This document shows positions 8,752 through 17,154 of a DNA stretch of 64,000 bases, piece after piece. The stretch is from the NCBI RefSeq assembly GCF_900113695.1, contig NZ_FOQH01000001.1, forward strand, positions 124,001-188,000, in the 5' to 3' direction. The first letter of the stretch is position 1. Each line of letters begins with the position of its first letter. A program made the position numbers and the translations under genes. The notes below the pieces were generated by a model. It was not told where the DNA came from and made no database searches. It saw only the letters and a list, made by a program, of their open reading frames with translations. Source of the stretch: Albimonas pacifica. Lineage in GTDB: Bacteria; Pseudomonadota; Alphaproteobacteria; Rhodobacterales; Rhodobacteraceae.

Positions 8752-10260
8752 ATGAGCGAGCCCACCTGGGACGCGATCGTCATCGGCAGCGGCTTCGGCG
8801 GCTCGATCACGGCCGCGCGCCTGGCCGAGGCCGGCGCCCGCACCCTGCTGCTGGAACGCGGCCCGTGGTGGGACACGGTCCCCACCCGCTCGATGGGCAT
8901 CAAGTCCCGGGCGCCGTTCCCTCGCGGCCTGGGGATGCTGCGCCGCGCGGTCCGCACGCTGAACGGCGGCCGCACGCCGGGCGGCCGGCTGACGCTGAAC
9001 AAGCGCGGCATGCTGGAATTCTTCTGGTCCCCGGGGATGGAGGTGATCTGCTCCTCGGGCGTCGGCGGGGGCAGCCACGTCTACTCCGCCGTGCACCGCC
9101 GCCCCGCCGCGCCCGACTACTGGGACGGCCACGTGGAGGGCATCTCCGAAGACAGCATGGCGCCCCACAACGCCGCCTTCCTCGCGCGCATCCAGTCCAC
9201 GAAGCCGGGCGATCACAATCGCCCCCCCGGAACTTCGCGCGAGCGCTACCACAACCACCCCGCCGTCGAGCCCGCGATCCCCAAGGTCGACGTGCGCACC
9301 GGCTTCCTGCTGCCGGAAGACCCCGACGCCCCGAAGAAGATCACCGACGAGAACGGCGTCGAGCGGTGGGAGACCGACTACTGGTCCAACGACAACGGCT
9401 TCCTCGGCTCCCCCTCCGGCGCCAAGTCGAGCCTCGACATCCGCTACCTCGCCCCCGCCATGAAGAAGGGCCTCGAGGTCCGCGACCTGACCGAGGTCCG
9501 GACGATCCGCGCCACCGGCGAGGCCGACGCCCGCTACGAGGTCGAGGCCCGCGACCTGCGCCGCGGCCGCCCCCAGCGCCTGCGCGCCCGCACGGTGATC
9601 GTGGCGGCCGGGACCATGAACACGCTCCGCCTGCTGCTCACGAGCGTCGAGGCGGGCGGCCTGCCGCCGATCCCCGGCCTCGGCCGCCGCTTCTCGGGCA
9701 ACGGCGACATGCGCGGGTTCTGGGACCTGAACGAGCCCGGCACGGACCTGACCCTCGGCCTGCCCTCGAAAGGGGGCATCTTCCTGCGCGACGCCGAGGA
9801 GCCGCGCGTCTCGATCGGGCTCAACAACCTCCCCAGCCTCGACTACTGGCCGGTCCCGCGCAAATGGCGGGAGCGGCTGAAGCGCGGCTCGGTCGCCTCC
9901 GCCATGGGGGTGGATGCGGCCGACGGGGTGGTGCGGCTGGAGAACGGGCGGCTGAAGATCGACTTCGACCCCGCCAACAGCCCGATCTACGCGCGCGTCT
10001 ACGAGACCATGCAGCAGCTCGCCCGCGAGGCCGGGGGGACGATGCGCATGGGCCGCCGCCCCTCCTCGGTGCACCCGATGGGCGGCGCCTGCCTGGGCCT
10101 GCCCGAGGCGGGGGGCGTGGTCGACGCGGCCGGCCAGATCCACGGCCTGCCGGGCCTGCACGTCGCCGACGCCGCCGCCCTGCCGGCCCCGACCGCGGCC
10201 CCGCCCACCCAGTCGATCGCCGCCTGGGCCGAGAACGTCGCCGCCCGCCTCACCGCCTGA
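8752..10260 (+). CDS. GMC-family FAD oxidoreductase (cholesterol-oxidase-like branch)
   Basis: A 502-residue FAD-dependent alcohol oxidoreductase. The dinucleotide motif is at residues 11-17 (IGSGFGGS), followed by an acidic strand end (LLLERGPWW). GVGGGSHVYSAVHRRP is the FAD-contact loop of the cholesterol-oxidase-like branch. Near the C-terminus SVHPMGGACLG supplies the catalytic His. In related enzymes a second catalytic Asn or His sits in a VNP-type loop just before the last helix; here that loop reads TAAPPTQSIAAW, so the Asn appears to be missing. No signal peptide is visible, so it is probably cytoplasmic. It forms a likely operon with the cyclase-family hydrolase 46 bp upstream. The substrate is unknown. 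Confidence 0.82.
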   Translation: MSEPTWDAIVIGSGFGGSITAARLAEAGARTLLLERGPWWDTVPTRSMGIKSRAPFPRGLGMLRRAVRTLNGGRTPGGRLTLNKRGMLEFFWSPGMEVICSSGVGGGSHVYSAVHRRPAAPDYWDGHVEGISEDSMAPHNAAFLARIQSTKPGDHNRPPGTSRERYHNHPAVEPAIPKVDVRTGFLLPEDPDAPKKITDENGVERWETDYWSNDNGFLGSPSGAKSSLDIRYLAPAMKKGLEVRDLTEVRTIRATGEADARYEVEARDLRRGRPQRLRARTVIVAAGTMNTLRLLLTSVEAGGLPPIPGLGRRFSGNGDMRGFWDLNEPGTDLTLGLPSKGGIFLRDAEEPRVSIGLNNLPSLDYWPVPRKWRERLKRGSVASAMGVDAADGVVRLENGRLKIDFDPANSPIYARVYETMQQLAREAGGTMRMGRRPSSVHPMGGACLGLPEAGGVVDAAGQIHGLPGLHVADAAALPAPTAAPPTQSIAAWAENVAARLTA

Positions 10261-10279
10261 GCGGACCTGAGACGCAGAA

Positions 10280-10301
10280 AGCCCCGGCGCGCGCCGGGGC
10301 T
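10280..10301. terminator. Hairpin terminator between convergent genes
   Basis: A perfect palindromic stem AGCCCCGGCGC/GCGCCGGGGCT sits between the stops of the GMC oxidoreductase (+) and the amidase (-). On the minus strand it is followed by TTTCT, so it best fits termination of the amidase transcript, with possible action in both directions. Confidence 0.65.
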
Positions 10302-10326
10302 CTCGGGTTCCGCGATGCGGCGCGCC

Positions 10327-11805
10327 TCAGCCCTCGGTCGTCACATGCACCGCGGGCTTCGCGCCCCCGTGCCAGTCGCCGCCCAGCGATCGCTCCACCT
10401 GCGCCGCGAGCTGCAGCAGCAGCCCGTCGCGCCCCTGCGCCGCCTGCAGGTGCATTCCCAGCGGCAGGCCGTTGGCGTGGCGGGCCATCGGGATCGACAG
10501 GCCCGGCGTGCCGCACAGGTTGTTCAGCGGCGTGTAGGCGAAGAACCCCCACAGGTTCTCGAACCAGGCCAGCGGCGAGGGCTCGGAGGTCGTGGTCAGG
10601 TACTCCGTCGTCCCGATCCGCGGCGTCTCCCGCGCGGTGATCGGGGTCAGGATCACGTCCCAGCTCTCGAAGAACGCGCCGAAGGCGCGCGAGGTCTCGT
10701 TGAACGCATACTGCATGTCCGAGCGCTCGGTGAAGGAGGCGTCCTTGCCCTCCTCCCAGATGCGGATGTTCATCGGCTCGATCAGGTCCGCGGGGGGCGT
10801 CTCGAGGCCCCGCGCGCGGAGCAGGTTGTTCACCGTCTGCGCGAACTGGGTGATGTAGCAGGTGGTCTGCGCGGCGTAGGCCTTCTCGAAGTCCACCGTG
10901 GGGACGACCCATTCGACATGGTGGCCGAGGTCCTCGAACACCTTCGCGACCCGCTCCAGCTCGGCCGCGATATGGGGCGTCGCGCGGTAGGGCCCCCACT
11001 CATGGCTGACCGCGATCTTCAGGGGCCTGGGGTCGCGCTGGATCATCTCCAGGAACGGAACCTCGGGCGTCCAGTAGGGCATGTATTCCCCGGGCGCCCC
11101 GCCCCGGCAGGCGTCCACGAAGGCGGCGGTGTCGCGCACCGTGCGGCTGAGGCAGCCCTGCGTCGACACCGGCGCCGCGTAGTCCGAGGCGTAGGGCGCG
11201 ACCGAGAAGGTCCCGCGCGAGCTCTTCAGCCCCACCAGCCCGCAGACCCCCGAGGGAATGCGGATCGAGCCGCCCCCGTCCGTCCCGTGCCCCAGCGGGA
11301 ACACCCCCGCCGCGACCGAGGCCGCCGTGCCCGCCGACGACCCGCAGGACGTGTAGTCCGTGTCCCACGGGTTGCGGGTGACGTAGACCTCGGGGTTCTC
11401 GGCGGACGAGCAGCAGCCGAACTCCGGCGTGGTGGTCCGCGCCATGATGTTCAGGCCCGCGGCCTTGATCTTCGTGGTGAGGAACGCGTCCGACGTCGGC
11501 CGGTTGCCCGCCATGAACTTCGAGCCCTGCTCCTGCAGCCGCCCCGCCACGGTCGGCCCGAGGTCCTTCATCGGGAAGGGCACGCCCGCGAACACGCCCC
11601 CCAGGTCGGTCCCCCCGGCCGAGGCGTCGGCGATCGCGTCGTCGAAGCACTCGATCACCGCCTCGATCCTGGGGTTGGTCAGGGCGGCGGCCGCGGCGGC
11701 CTGGGCGGCCAGCTCCTCGGGCTTCACCTCGCCGGAGCGGACCAGCTCGGCCAGGCCCAGACCATCGCGCGCGGACCACTCGTCCCAGCTCAACACCGTC
11801 GTCAC
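10327..11805 (-). CDS. Amidase signature family hydrolase
   Basis: A 492-residue amidase of the Ser-cisSer-Lys family. Visible catalytic parts are Lys80 in FPMKDLG, the cis-Ser loop SCGSSAGTA around 156-157, and the nucleophile Ser180 in TDGGGSIRIP. The start is a GTG at 11805; a second in-frame GTG three codons later (11796) is possible, and the 58 upstream codons are low-complexity. No strong ribosome site is visible. It is separated from the Gfo/Idh gene by 312 bp containing a repeat pair, so it may be its own unit. The family hydrolyses linear amides, carbamates or indole-acetamide-type substrates; specificity is not readable here. Confidence 0.85.
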   Translation of the reverse strand: MTTVLSWDEWSARDGLGLAELVRSGEVKPEELAAQAAAAAALTNPRIEAVIECFDDAIADASAGGTDLGGVFAGVPFPMKDLGPTVAGRLQEQGSKFMAGNRPTSDAFLTTKIKAAGLNIMARTTTPEFGCCSSAENPEVYVTRNPWDTDYTSCGSSAGTAASVAAGVFPLGHGTDGGGSIRIPSGVCGLVGLKSSRGTFSVAPYASDYAAPVSTQGCLSRTVRDTAAFVDACRGGAPGEYMPYWTPEVPFLEMIQRDPRPLKIAVSHEWGPYRATPHIAAELERVAKVFEDLGHHVEWVVPTVDFEKAYAAQTTCYITQFAQTVNNLLRARGLETPPADLIEPMNIRIWEEGKDASFTERSDMQYAFNETSRAFGAFFESWDVILTPITARETPRIGTTEYLTTTSEPSPLAWFENLWGFFAYTPLNNLCGTPGLSIPMARHANGLPLGMHLQAAQGRDGLLLQLAAQVERSLGGDWHGGAKPAVHVTTEG

Positions 11806-11947
11806 GTCGTTTCCAGTCTTCGAAGGGAGGCGGCCGGAAGCGGTCGCCGGAAGGAAAGAAGGGGCGATAATGGTCCGGACCATGCGCGAACGGAAGGCCC
11901 CCGGCCTGCGTCGAGATGCCGGCGACGCAACGGCAGGCGGGGGCGGG

Positions 11948-12075
11948 GCCCCGGGCCTGACCCGGGGCCTCCTGCGCAACGGTTGCGGACGGCGCCCGAT
12001 GCGGGCGTCTCGCGGCGCCCCCGGGTCCGGCTCGAGGGCGGGCGTCGGGCAGAGGCCCCGGGTCAGGCCCGGGGC
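11948..12075. repeat. Inverted pair of the dispersed intergenic palindrome
   Basis: Two copies of the palindrome face each other, at 11948-11968 and 12055-12075, separated by 86 bp. They fill most of the 312-bp gap between the Gfo/Idh gene and the amidase gene. The arrangement resembles a paired REP-type element. I see no gene in the gap. Confidence 0.75.
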
Positions 12076-12117
12076 GCCCTTGGGGCGCGGCGCGCCGCTG
12101 CGCCCCGGCGGGCCGGT

Positions 12118-13068
12118 TCAGCGGGCCAGCATCGCCTCGACCAGCTCCTGCACCGCCAGCGCCTCCTCGACGGTGGCCAGCCGGTGCGGCTCGCCGCGCA
12201 TCATCCGGTCGAGATGGTCGAGCTGCGCGCGCAGGCTCTCGGCGCGGGGATCGGCGGGCTCCTCGCCCACCGGCTCGAAGGCGCCGCCGTCGGAGACCGC
12301 GGTGCGGTAGAAGTCCGAGATCCGCCAGCTCCGCTTCGACCCCGTGACCGTCACCTCCTGCCGGTCCGGCTGCACGCCGCCGACCGAGCCGAAGACCGAC
12401 ACCGGCACGCCGGCGGCGTTCTCCAGCCGGGCGGCGATATGCGTCTCGCACAGCGCCGGATCGGCCGGATAGGCGGGCTTCGCCCAGACCAGCGACAGCG
12501 GTCCCAGCACCCGGCCCGAGAAGAACAGGAAATGCGAGATCACCTCGCGCACGTAGCCGCCCTCGGCCGCGAAGCGCAGCCAGTCGGCCTCGATCTGCCA
12601 GGCGCGGGGCCAGTGCGGATAAGTGACCACGATGTCGACGCCGCGATCCTCGCCGCGCCCCTCGTCCCCGAGCACCGCCGCCAGCGCCGCGCCGGCGGCC
12701 TGGGTGAAGTTCACCGCCGCGGGCGTCCCCGCCGCGGCCAGCCGCGCGGCGAGGTCCCGGCTCTCGGCCACGTCGACGCCGAAGGGCTTCTCCAGGAACA
12801 CCGCCTTGCCCTGCGCCGCGGCGGCCAGCGCGTAGGCCTTGCGCGGGGCGGGAGGGCAGGCGAGGTAGACCACGTCCGCCGCCTCGATCGCCGCCTCGGC
12901 CGAGCCGACGATCGTCCCGGGCGCCAGCCGCGCCGCCTGGGCGCAGGCCTCGGCCGAGGGATCCCAGGCCGCGACCGCCTCGAAGGCCGGATGGCGGCCC
13001 ATGTGCTCGATCATCCGCCGACCCATGATCCCCAGGCCGATCACGCCGACCTTCCACGTCTCGCCCAT
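12118..13068 (-). CDS. Gfo/Idh/MocA-family NAD(P)-dependent oxidoreductase
   Basis: A 316-residue dehydrogenase. The N-terminal Rossmann fold begins KVGVIGLGIMGRR (residues 6-18), and the family's EKPFG loop is present at about 109-113 (VFLEKPFGVD). The C-terminal half is the substrate domain with a YVREVISHF segment. Start 13068 is preceded by GGGAGAGG; the open frame continues 17 codons upstream without support. Family members oxidise sugars, inositols or related polyols, or reduce imines and biliverdin; the substrate is not evident. It is divergent from the amidohydrolase at 13293 across 224 bp, which may hold a shared promoter. Confidence 0.83.
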   Translation of the reverse strand: MGETWKVGVIGLGIMGRRMIEHMGRHPAFEAVAAWDPSAEACAQAARLAPGTIVGSAEAAIEAADVVYLACPPAPRKAYALAAAAQGKAVFLEKPFGVDVAESRDLAARLAAAGTPAAVNFTQAAGAALAAVLGDEGRGEDRGVDIVVTYPHWPRAWQIEADWLRFAAEGGYVREVISHFLFFSGRVLGPLSLVWAKPAYPADPALCETHIAARLENAAGVPVSVFGSVGGVQPDRQEVTVTGSKRSWRISDFYRTAVSDGGAFEPVGEEPADPRAESLRAQLDHLDRMMRGEPHRLATVEEALAVQELVEAMLAR

Positions 13069-13292
13069 CGCGAAGCCTCTCCCTGTCGTTGCGCCCCCTG
13101 AATGCCGCGCCGCCCGCACGAGGTCCAGCCCGCCGCCGCGCCGCCTGCGGACGGCGGCGCTTGCCGGGGCGGCGCGGGCGGCCCTATCGTTCCCGATGCA
13201 ACCGTATTCCCGACGCCCCCGCGCGGGATCCCCCCACGACCGACGCCCGCCCCGGCCCCCGGCCGCCCGGCGCGCGCCACCCGGAGACGCCC

Positions 13293-14726
13293 ATGCCGAC
13301 CACCCTCGTCCGCAACGCCGCCTGGGCCGTCGTCTGGGATCCCGCCCGCGCCCGCCAAGTCTACGCCCGCGACGTCGACCTCGCCTTCACGGACGACCGC
13401 ATCGTCCACGTCGGCCCGGACTTCGAGGGCGAGGCCGAGACGGTGATCGACGGCGCCGGGCTGATGGTCATGCCCGGCCTCGTCGACATCCACGCCCATC
13501 CCCAGAGCCAGCCCGTCCAGCGCGGCCTGCGCGAGGAGCACGGCGTGCGCCACCACTACATGACCGGCCTCTACGAGAGGATGCAGGCCTTCGGCGGCTT
13601 CACCCACGAGGACATGGAGGCCGGGTTCGAGGCCGCGGCCTGCGAGCTGCTCCTCTCGGGCGTCACCACGCTGTGCGACATCGGCGCCTTGTTCCCGCGC
13701 TGGACCGAGCTGTTCGTGCAGAGCGGCCTGCGCGGCTTCCTCGCCCCCAGCTTCGGCTCGGGGACCTGGAAGCTGGAGGTGGACCACCGGCTCGACTTCG
13801 CCTGGAACGAGCAGGGCGGGCGCGACGGGCTCGACGCGGCGCTGGCCTTCATCGACGGGCTGGCGCACGAGCCCTCGGGCCGGCTGACGGGCGTGGTCTC
13901 CCCCTCCCAGATCGAGAACTGCACGGGCGAGCTGCTGCGCGACGCCTTCGACGCGGCCTGCGAGCGCAAGGTCCCCTACACGTTCCACGCCGCCCAGGGC
14001 GTGTGGGAGGTGCAGGAGATGCTGCGCCGTCACGGCCGAACCCCGATCCAGTGGGCCAACGACCTCGGCGTGCTGGCGCCGGGCACGATCCTGGGGCACG
14101 CGATGTTCCTCGACCGCCACTCCTGGATCCGCTGGTGCACGGACGAGGACCTGGGCATCCTCGCCGACAGCGGCACGGCGGTGGCGCACTGCCCGACGCC
14201 GTTCTCGCGCTATTCGCACCTGATGGAGAACTTCGGCGACTACGTGCGCGCGGGCGTCACCATGGGCATCGGCACCGACTGCAGCCCCCACAACATGATC
14301 GAGGAGATGCGCAAGGTCTCCACCTTCGCGCGCATCGCCGGGCGCGACGTCGAGGCGACCTCGCTCGACCAGGTGTTCCACGCGGCGACGGTGGGGGGGG
14401 CGACGGCGCTGATGCGCGACGACATCGGGCGGCTGGCGCCGGGGATGAAGGCGGACGTGGTGCTGGTGGACCTTGCGAATCCGTGGATGCGCCCGGTGCA
14501 CGACCCGCTGCGCAGCCTGGTGTTCCACGCCGCCGACCGGGCGGTGCGCGACGTCTTCGTGGACGGCCGCCAGGTGGTGGCCGACGGGCAGGTCCTGACC
14601 CTCGACGCCGCCTCCGCCTGCGCGCGGCTGGAGGAGGCGCAGGTGCGGATGATGGCGGGCGTCCCCGACCGCGACCACCTCGGCCGCACCGCCGAGCAGA
14701 TCGTCCCGCGCAGCCTGCCGTTCTGA
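13293..14726 (+). CDS. Metal-dependent amidohydrolase (TRZ/ATZ-like, subtype deaminase or chlorohydrolase)
   Basis: A 477-residue amidohydrolase-superfamily enzyme. The metal site is seen in order: HAH at 67-69, FHAAQG, LGHAMFLDRHSW, and Asp in GIGTDCSPHNM. The start ATG has GGAGA 6 bases upstream. The C-terminal end VFHAADRAVRDVFVDGRQVV is the typical urease-like beta-sandwich. This subgroup deaminates or dehalogenates s-triazines, guanine, cytosine or S-adenosylhomocysteine-type compounds; the specific role is not resolved. An eight-G run at 14393-14400 lies inside the gene and the frame is intact there. The 387 bp downstream hold no gene. Confidence 0.82.
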   Translation: MPTTLVRNAAWAVVWDPARARQVYARDVDLAFTDDRIVHVGPDFEGEAETVIDGAGLMVMPGLVDIHAHPQSQPVQRGLREEHGVRHHYMTGLYERMQAFGGFTHEDMEAGFEAAACELLLSGVTTLCDIGALFPRWTELFVQSGLRGFLAPSFGSGTWKLEVDHRLDFAWNEQGGRDGLDAALAFIDGLAHEPSGRLTGVVSPSQIENCTGELLRDAFDAACERKVPYTFHAAQGVWEVQEMLRRHGRTPIQWANDLGVLAPGTILGHAMFLDRHSWIRWCTDEDLGILADSGTAVAHCPTPFSRYSHLMENFGDYVRAGVTMGIGTDCSPHNMIEEMRKVSTFARIAGRDVEATSLDQVFHAATVGGATALMRDDIGRLAPGMKADVVLVDLANPWMRPVHDPLRSLVFHAADRAVRDVFVDGRQVVADGQVLTLDAASACARLEEAQVRMMAGVPDRDHLGRTAEQIVPRSLPF

Positions 14727-15113
14727 CGAGACGGGGGCGCCGCGTCCCTCCGCCGGCCCCTCGCGGCCCCCCCCCCCGGCGCCTCCTCGCCGGCGATCGG
14801 GGCGCAGGCATCGCCCCCCTCTGCGCCCCGGCCGGGCGCGGCGCGCCCGCCCTCGGGGCGCGCCCTCGCCGCCTCCGCGGCGGGGCCGCGGGGGCGGCGC
14901 CGGGGGGGGCGTTCGGGCCGCCTCCGGCCCGCCTATTGCGCGACAGGGCTTGCTCCCGGGGCCGGTTCGGCGCACACGCCTTGCGCAACGGGCGCGGCGC
15001 CCGGTGGGCGGGAGACGTCGGGTCGCATCCGTCCCGGTCGCCGCCGCCCCCATCTGAGCGGTCCGGCGGGAGACGGCTCCCTCCGGCGACGGCGAGAAGG
15101 ACAGGGGCGGATC
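14727..15113. other. Gene-free stretch
   Basis: 387 bases of extremely GC-rich sequence with an 11-C run at 14767-14777. I see no supported gene, repeat copy or clear terminator. The region before ExoD carries GGCGAGAAGGACAGGGG, which includes a weak ribosome-site-like segment. Confidence 0.5.
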
Positions 15114-15728
15114 ATGCAGGCGACGGGCGGGCTCGGCAAACGATCGCTGGCCCTATCGCTCTTGCGGGCGGCGAACTCGCGGCGCGGAGCCGACAAGATC
15201 ACCGTCGGCGAGATCCTCGCCGCGCTGGGCGAGCGCTCCTTCGGCTGGACCTTCCTGCTGTTCGCCATCGTCAACATGCTGCCGCTGCCCATCGGCGCCA
15301 CGCTGGTCACCGCGATCCCGCTGATCCTGCTCTCGCTGCAGCTCGTGCGCGGACGGCGCAGCGTGACCCTGCCGCGGCGGGTGATGGCGATCGAGGTGGG
15401 ACGCGAGGCCTTCCGGCGCAGCATCCACCGCCTGCGCCCGGTGATGCGGCCGGTCGAGAGGGTGCTCAAGCCCCGCTTCCCCGCCCCCTTCGCCCCGGGA
15501 CGCGAGCGCCTGCTGGGGCTGATGCTGCTGCTGATCTCGGTGGCGCTGTTCCTGCCGATCCCGCTGTCCGCCTGGGGTCCCGCGATCTCGATCCTGATCT
15601 GCGCCCTGGGCCTGATCGAGGAGGACGGCGTGGTCCTGCTCGCGGGCTTCGTCGCCGGCGCGATCTCCATCGCGATCACCATCGGCGTGGTGGCGATGAT
15701 CGTCTTCGAGGCCTCGATCCTCCTCTAG
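15114..15728 (+). CDS. exoD: ExoD-family exopolysaccharide synthesis membrane protein
   Basis: A 204-residue inner-membrane protein matching the ExoD family, which is needed for normal exopolysaccharide production and alkaline tolerance in rhizobia, by an unknown mechanism. The signature N-terminal portion is ITVGEILAALGERSFGWTF, followed by LPLPIGATLVTAIPLILLSLQ. Hydrophobic segments lie near residues 47-75, 138-160 and 172-200. Its TAG shares bases with the stop of the converging AcvB gene. No polysaccharide cluster is in view. Confidence 0.85.
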   Translation: MQATGGLGKRSLALSLLRAANSRRGADKITVGEILAALGERSFGWTFLLFAIVNMLPLPIGATLVTAIPLILLSLQLVRGRRSVTLPRRVMAIEVGREAFRRSIHRLRPVMRPVERVLKPRFPAPFAPGRERLLGLMLLLISVALFLPIPLSAWGPAISILICALGLIEEDGVVLLAGFVAGAISIAITIGVVAMIVFEASILL

Positions 15729-17092
15729 CCGCCGGGCGCCGCGCCCAGCAGCTCCAGGATCGCCTCCGCCACCCGGTCGTGGGCCTTGCCCAGGTGGTGC
15801 CCGCCCGGGAGCGCCAGGGTCGCGGCCCCGGGCAGGGGCGGGTCGCAGGCCGAGCTCTCCTCCTCCGCGCCCCGCACGCACAGCACCGGCAGCGCGGGGG
15901 GCAGCGCCGCGATCTCGGCGGCGACGTCGGCCGCCCCGGTGGCGCCGCCCAGCCAGCCGGCGGGCGAGATCTCGAACCCCGTGCGCCGCTCCGGCGCCAG
16001 CAGCACGAGACCCGCGAGCCGCGCCTGCGCCGCCGCGGGCAGCCGGCGCAGGGCGAAGGGGGCGACGTTGGCGCCCATCGAGAAGCCGATCACCAGCACC
16101 GGCCGCTCCCCCCACGCGGCGCTGCGCCGGGCGATCAGGCCGGCGAGCTCGCGCGCCATCGCCTCGGGCCGCTTCTCCCGCCACAGCCAGCGCAGCAGCG
16201 AGACGCCGGCCACCGGCACGCCCTGCGCCGCCAGCTGGTCGGCGACCTGGGCGTCGAAGGCCGCCCAGCCGCCGTCGCCCGAGAGGAAGATCGCGAAGAC
16301 CCCGCGCTCCGCCGCGCCCGGGGGGACGGGGTGCAGGACCACCGGCATCGGCTCCCCCGCCGCGCCTTCGCGGAAGGCGACGTCGGCGCCCGAGACGGCC
16401 CACGCCGTCTCGAGGAAGCCGACCGAGACCGCCGCCGGCCCCGCGTCCGGCGTCCCGCGCCGGGGCCGGATCCGCTCCCCGTCCGGCGCGACGGCGGCGA
16501 CGCCGGGCAGCGGGGGCAGGGGCGAGCGTCCGGCCGCGTCCGTCAGGTCGAACCAGCGCACCGGGGCCTTGGCGAGCCGGCCGGCCGTCGCCGCCTCCGC
16601 CGCCTCCGGGCAGCCCGGCGCGGGGGCGAGGCGGTCGGTGGCGAGGCCCTTGACCGCGTCCGGCGCCGCCGCGGCCATCGCCAGCGCCAGGCCCGCGCCT
16701 TCCTCCCGGCCGACCAGCGTCGGCGGGATCGCGCCGACCCCCGCCCGCGCCGTCGCCGCGCGGACCAGCGCCGTCGCCGCGCGTCCGGCCTCGGCGCAGT
16801 CGCGGGGCAGGCGGCGCAGGTCCAGCCCCACCACCAGCGCCCGCCCGCGCGCGAGCCGCGCCGCCCGCGCCTCCAGCCCCGGGGTCCAGCCCTCGGCCCC
16901 CGAGATCATCACCACGACCGAGCGCGCGGCTTCCGCCGGCAGATGCAGGGCGGCGGGGGCCGCCCCCTCCGGCGACGCGCGCCCGGCGGCCAGCGCGGCC
17001 AGCAGCAGCACGAGGCCGGCCAGCGCCGCCAGCAGCAGCGCGAGGCCGACCGGCGCCGCCGCCGCCGGCGATATGCGGATCCTCGGGGCCAT
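15725..17092 (-). CDS. AcvB/VirJ-family exported alpha/beta hydrolase
   Basis: A 455-residue protein with an N-terminal hydrophobic anchor or signal (residues 12-37) and two hydrolase-like halves as in AcvB. The C-terminal half has FLSGDGGW, the nucleophile elbow GFSMGAN and His in GGHHLG. In Agrobacterium AcvB is a periplasmic hydrolase of lysyl-phosphatidylglycerol, normally paired with the synthase LpiA; no lpiA-like gene is adjacent here. The protein is periplasm-facing by inference. It converges on ExoD with overlapping stop codons, leaving no room for a terminator. Confidence 0.83.
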   Translation of the reverse strand: MAPRIRISPAAAAPVGLALLLAALAGLVLLLAALAAGRASPEGAAPAALHLPAEAARSVVVMISGAEGWTPGLEARAARLARGRALVVGLDLRRLPRDCAEAGRAATALVRAATARAGVGAIPPTLVGREEGAGLALAMAAAAPDAVKGLATDRLAPAPGCPEAAEAATAGRLAKAPVRWFDLTDAAGRSPLPPLPGVAAVAPDGERIRPRRGTPDAGPAAVSVGFLETAWAVSGADVAFREGAAGEPMPVVLHPVPPGAAERGVFAIFLSGDGGWAAFDAQVADQLAAQGVPVAGVSLLRWLWREKRPEAMARELAGLIARRSAAWGERPVLVIGFSMGANVAPFALRRLPAAAQARLAGLVLLAPERRTGFEISPAGWLGGATGAADVAAEIAALPPALPVLCVRGAEEESSACDPPLPGAATLALPGGHHLGKAHDRVAEAILELLGAAPGG

Positions 17093-17154
17093 CTCGCCCC
17101 CGGCAATAGGCGGCGGAGGGTGGCCAGCCGGTTAAGGCCGGCCTGCGCCGCCCC

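Noticed and set aside
14393-14400. 8-G run inside the amidohydrolase as a frameshift
   Set aside because: The reading frame is intact on both sides with conserved motifs in the same frame.
14767-14777. 11-C run as a phase-variable switch
   Set aside because: It lies outside any gene I support and no start or promoter is positioned to be affected.
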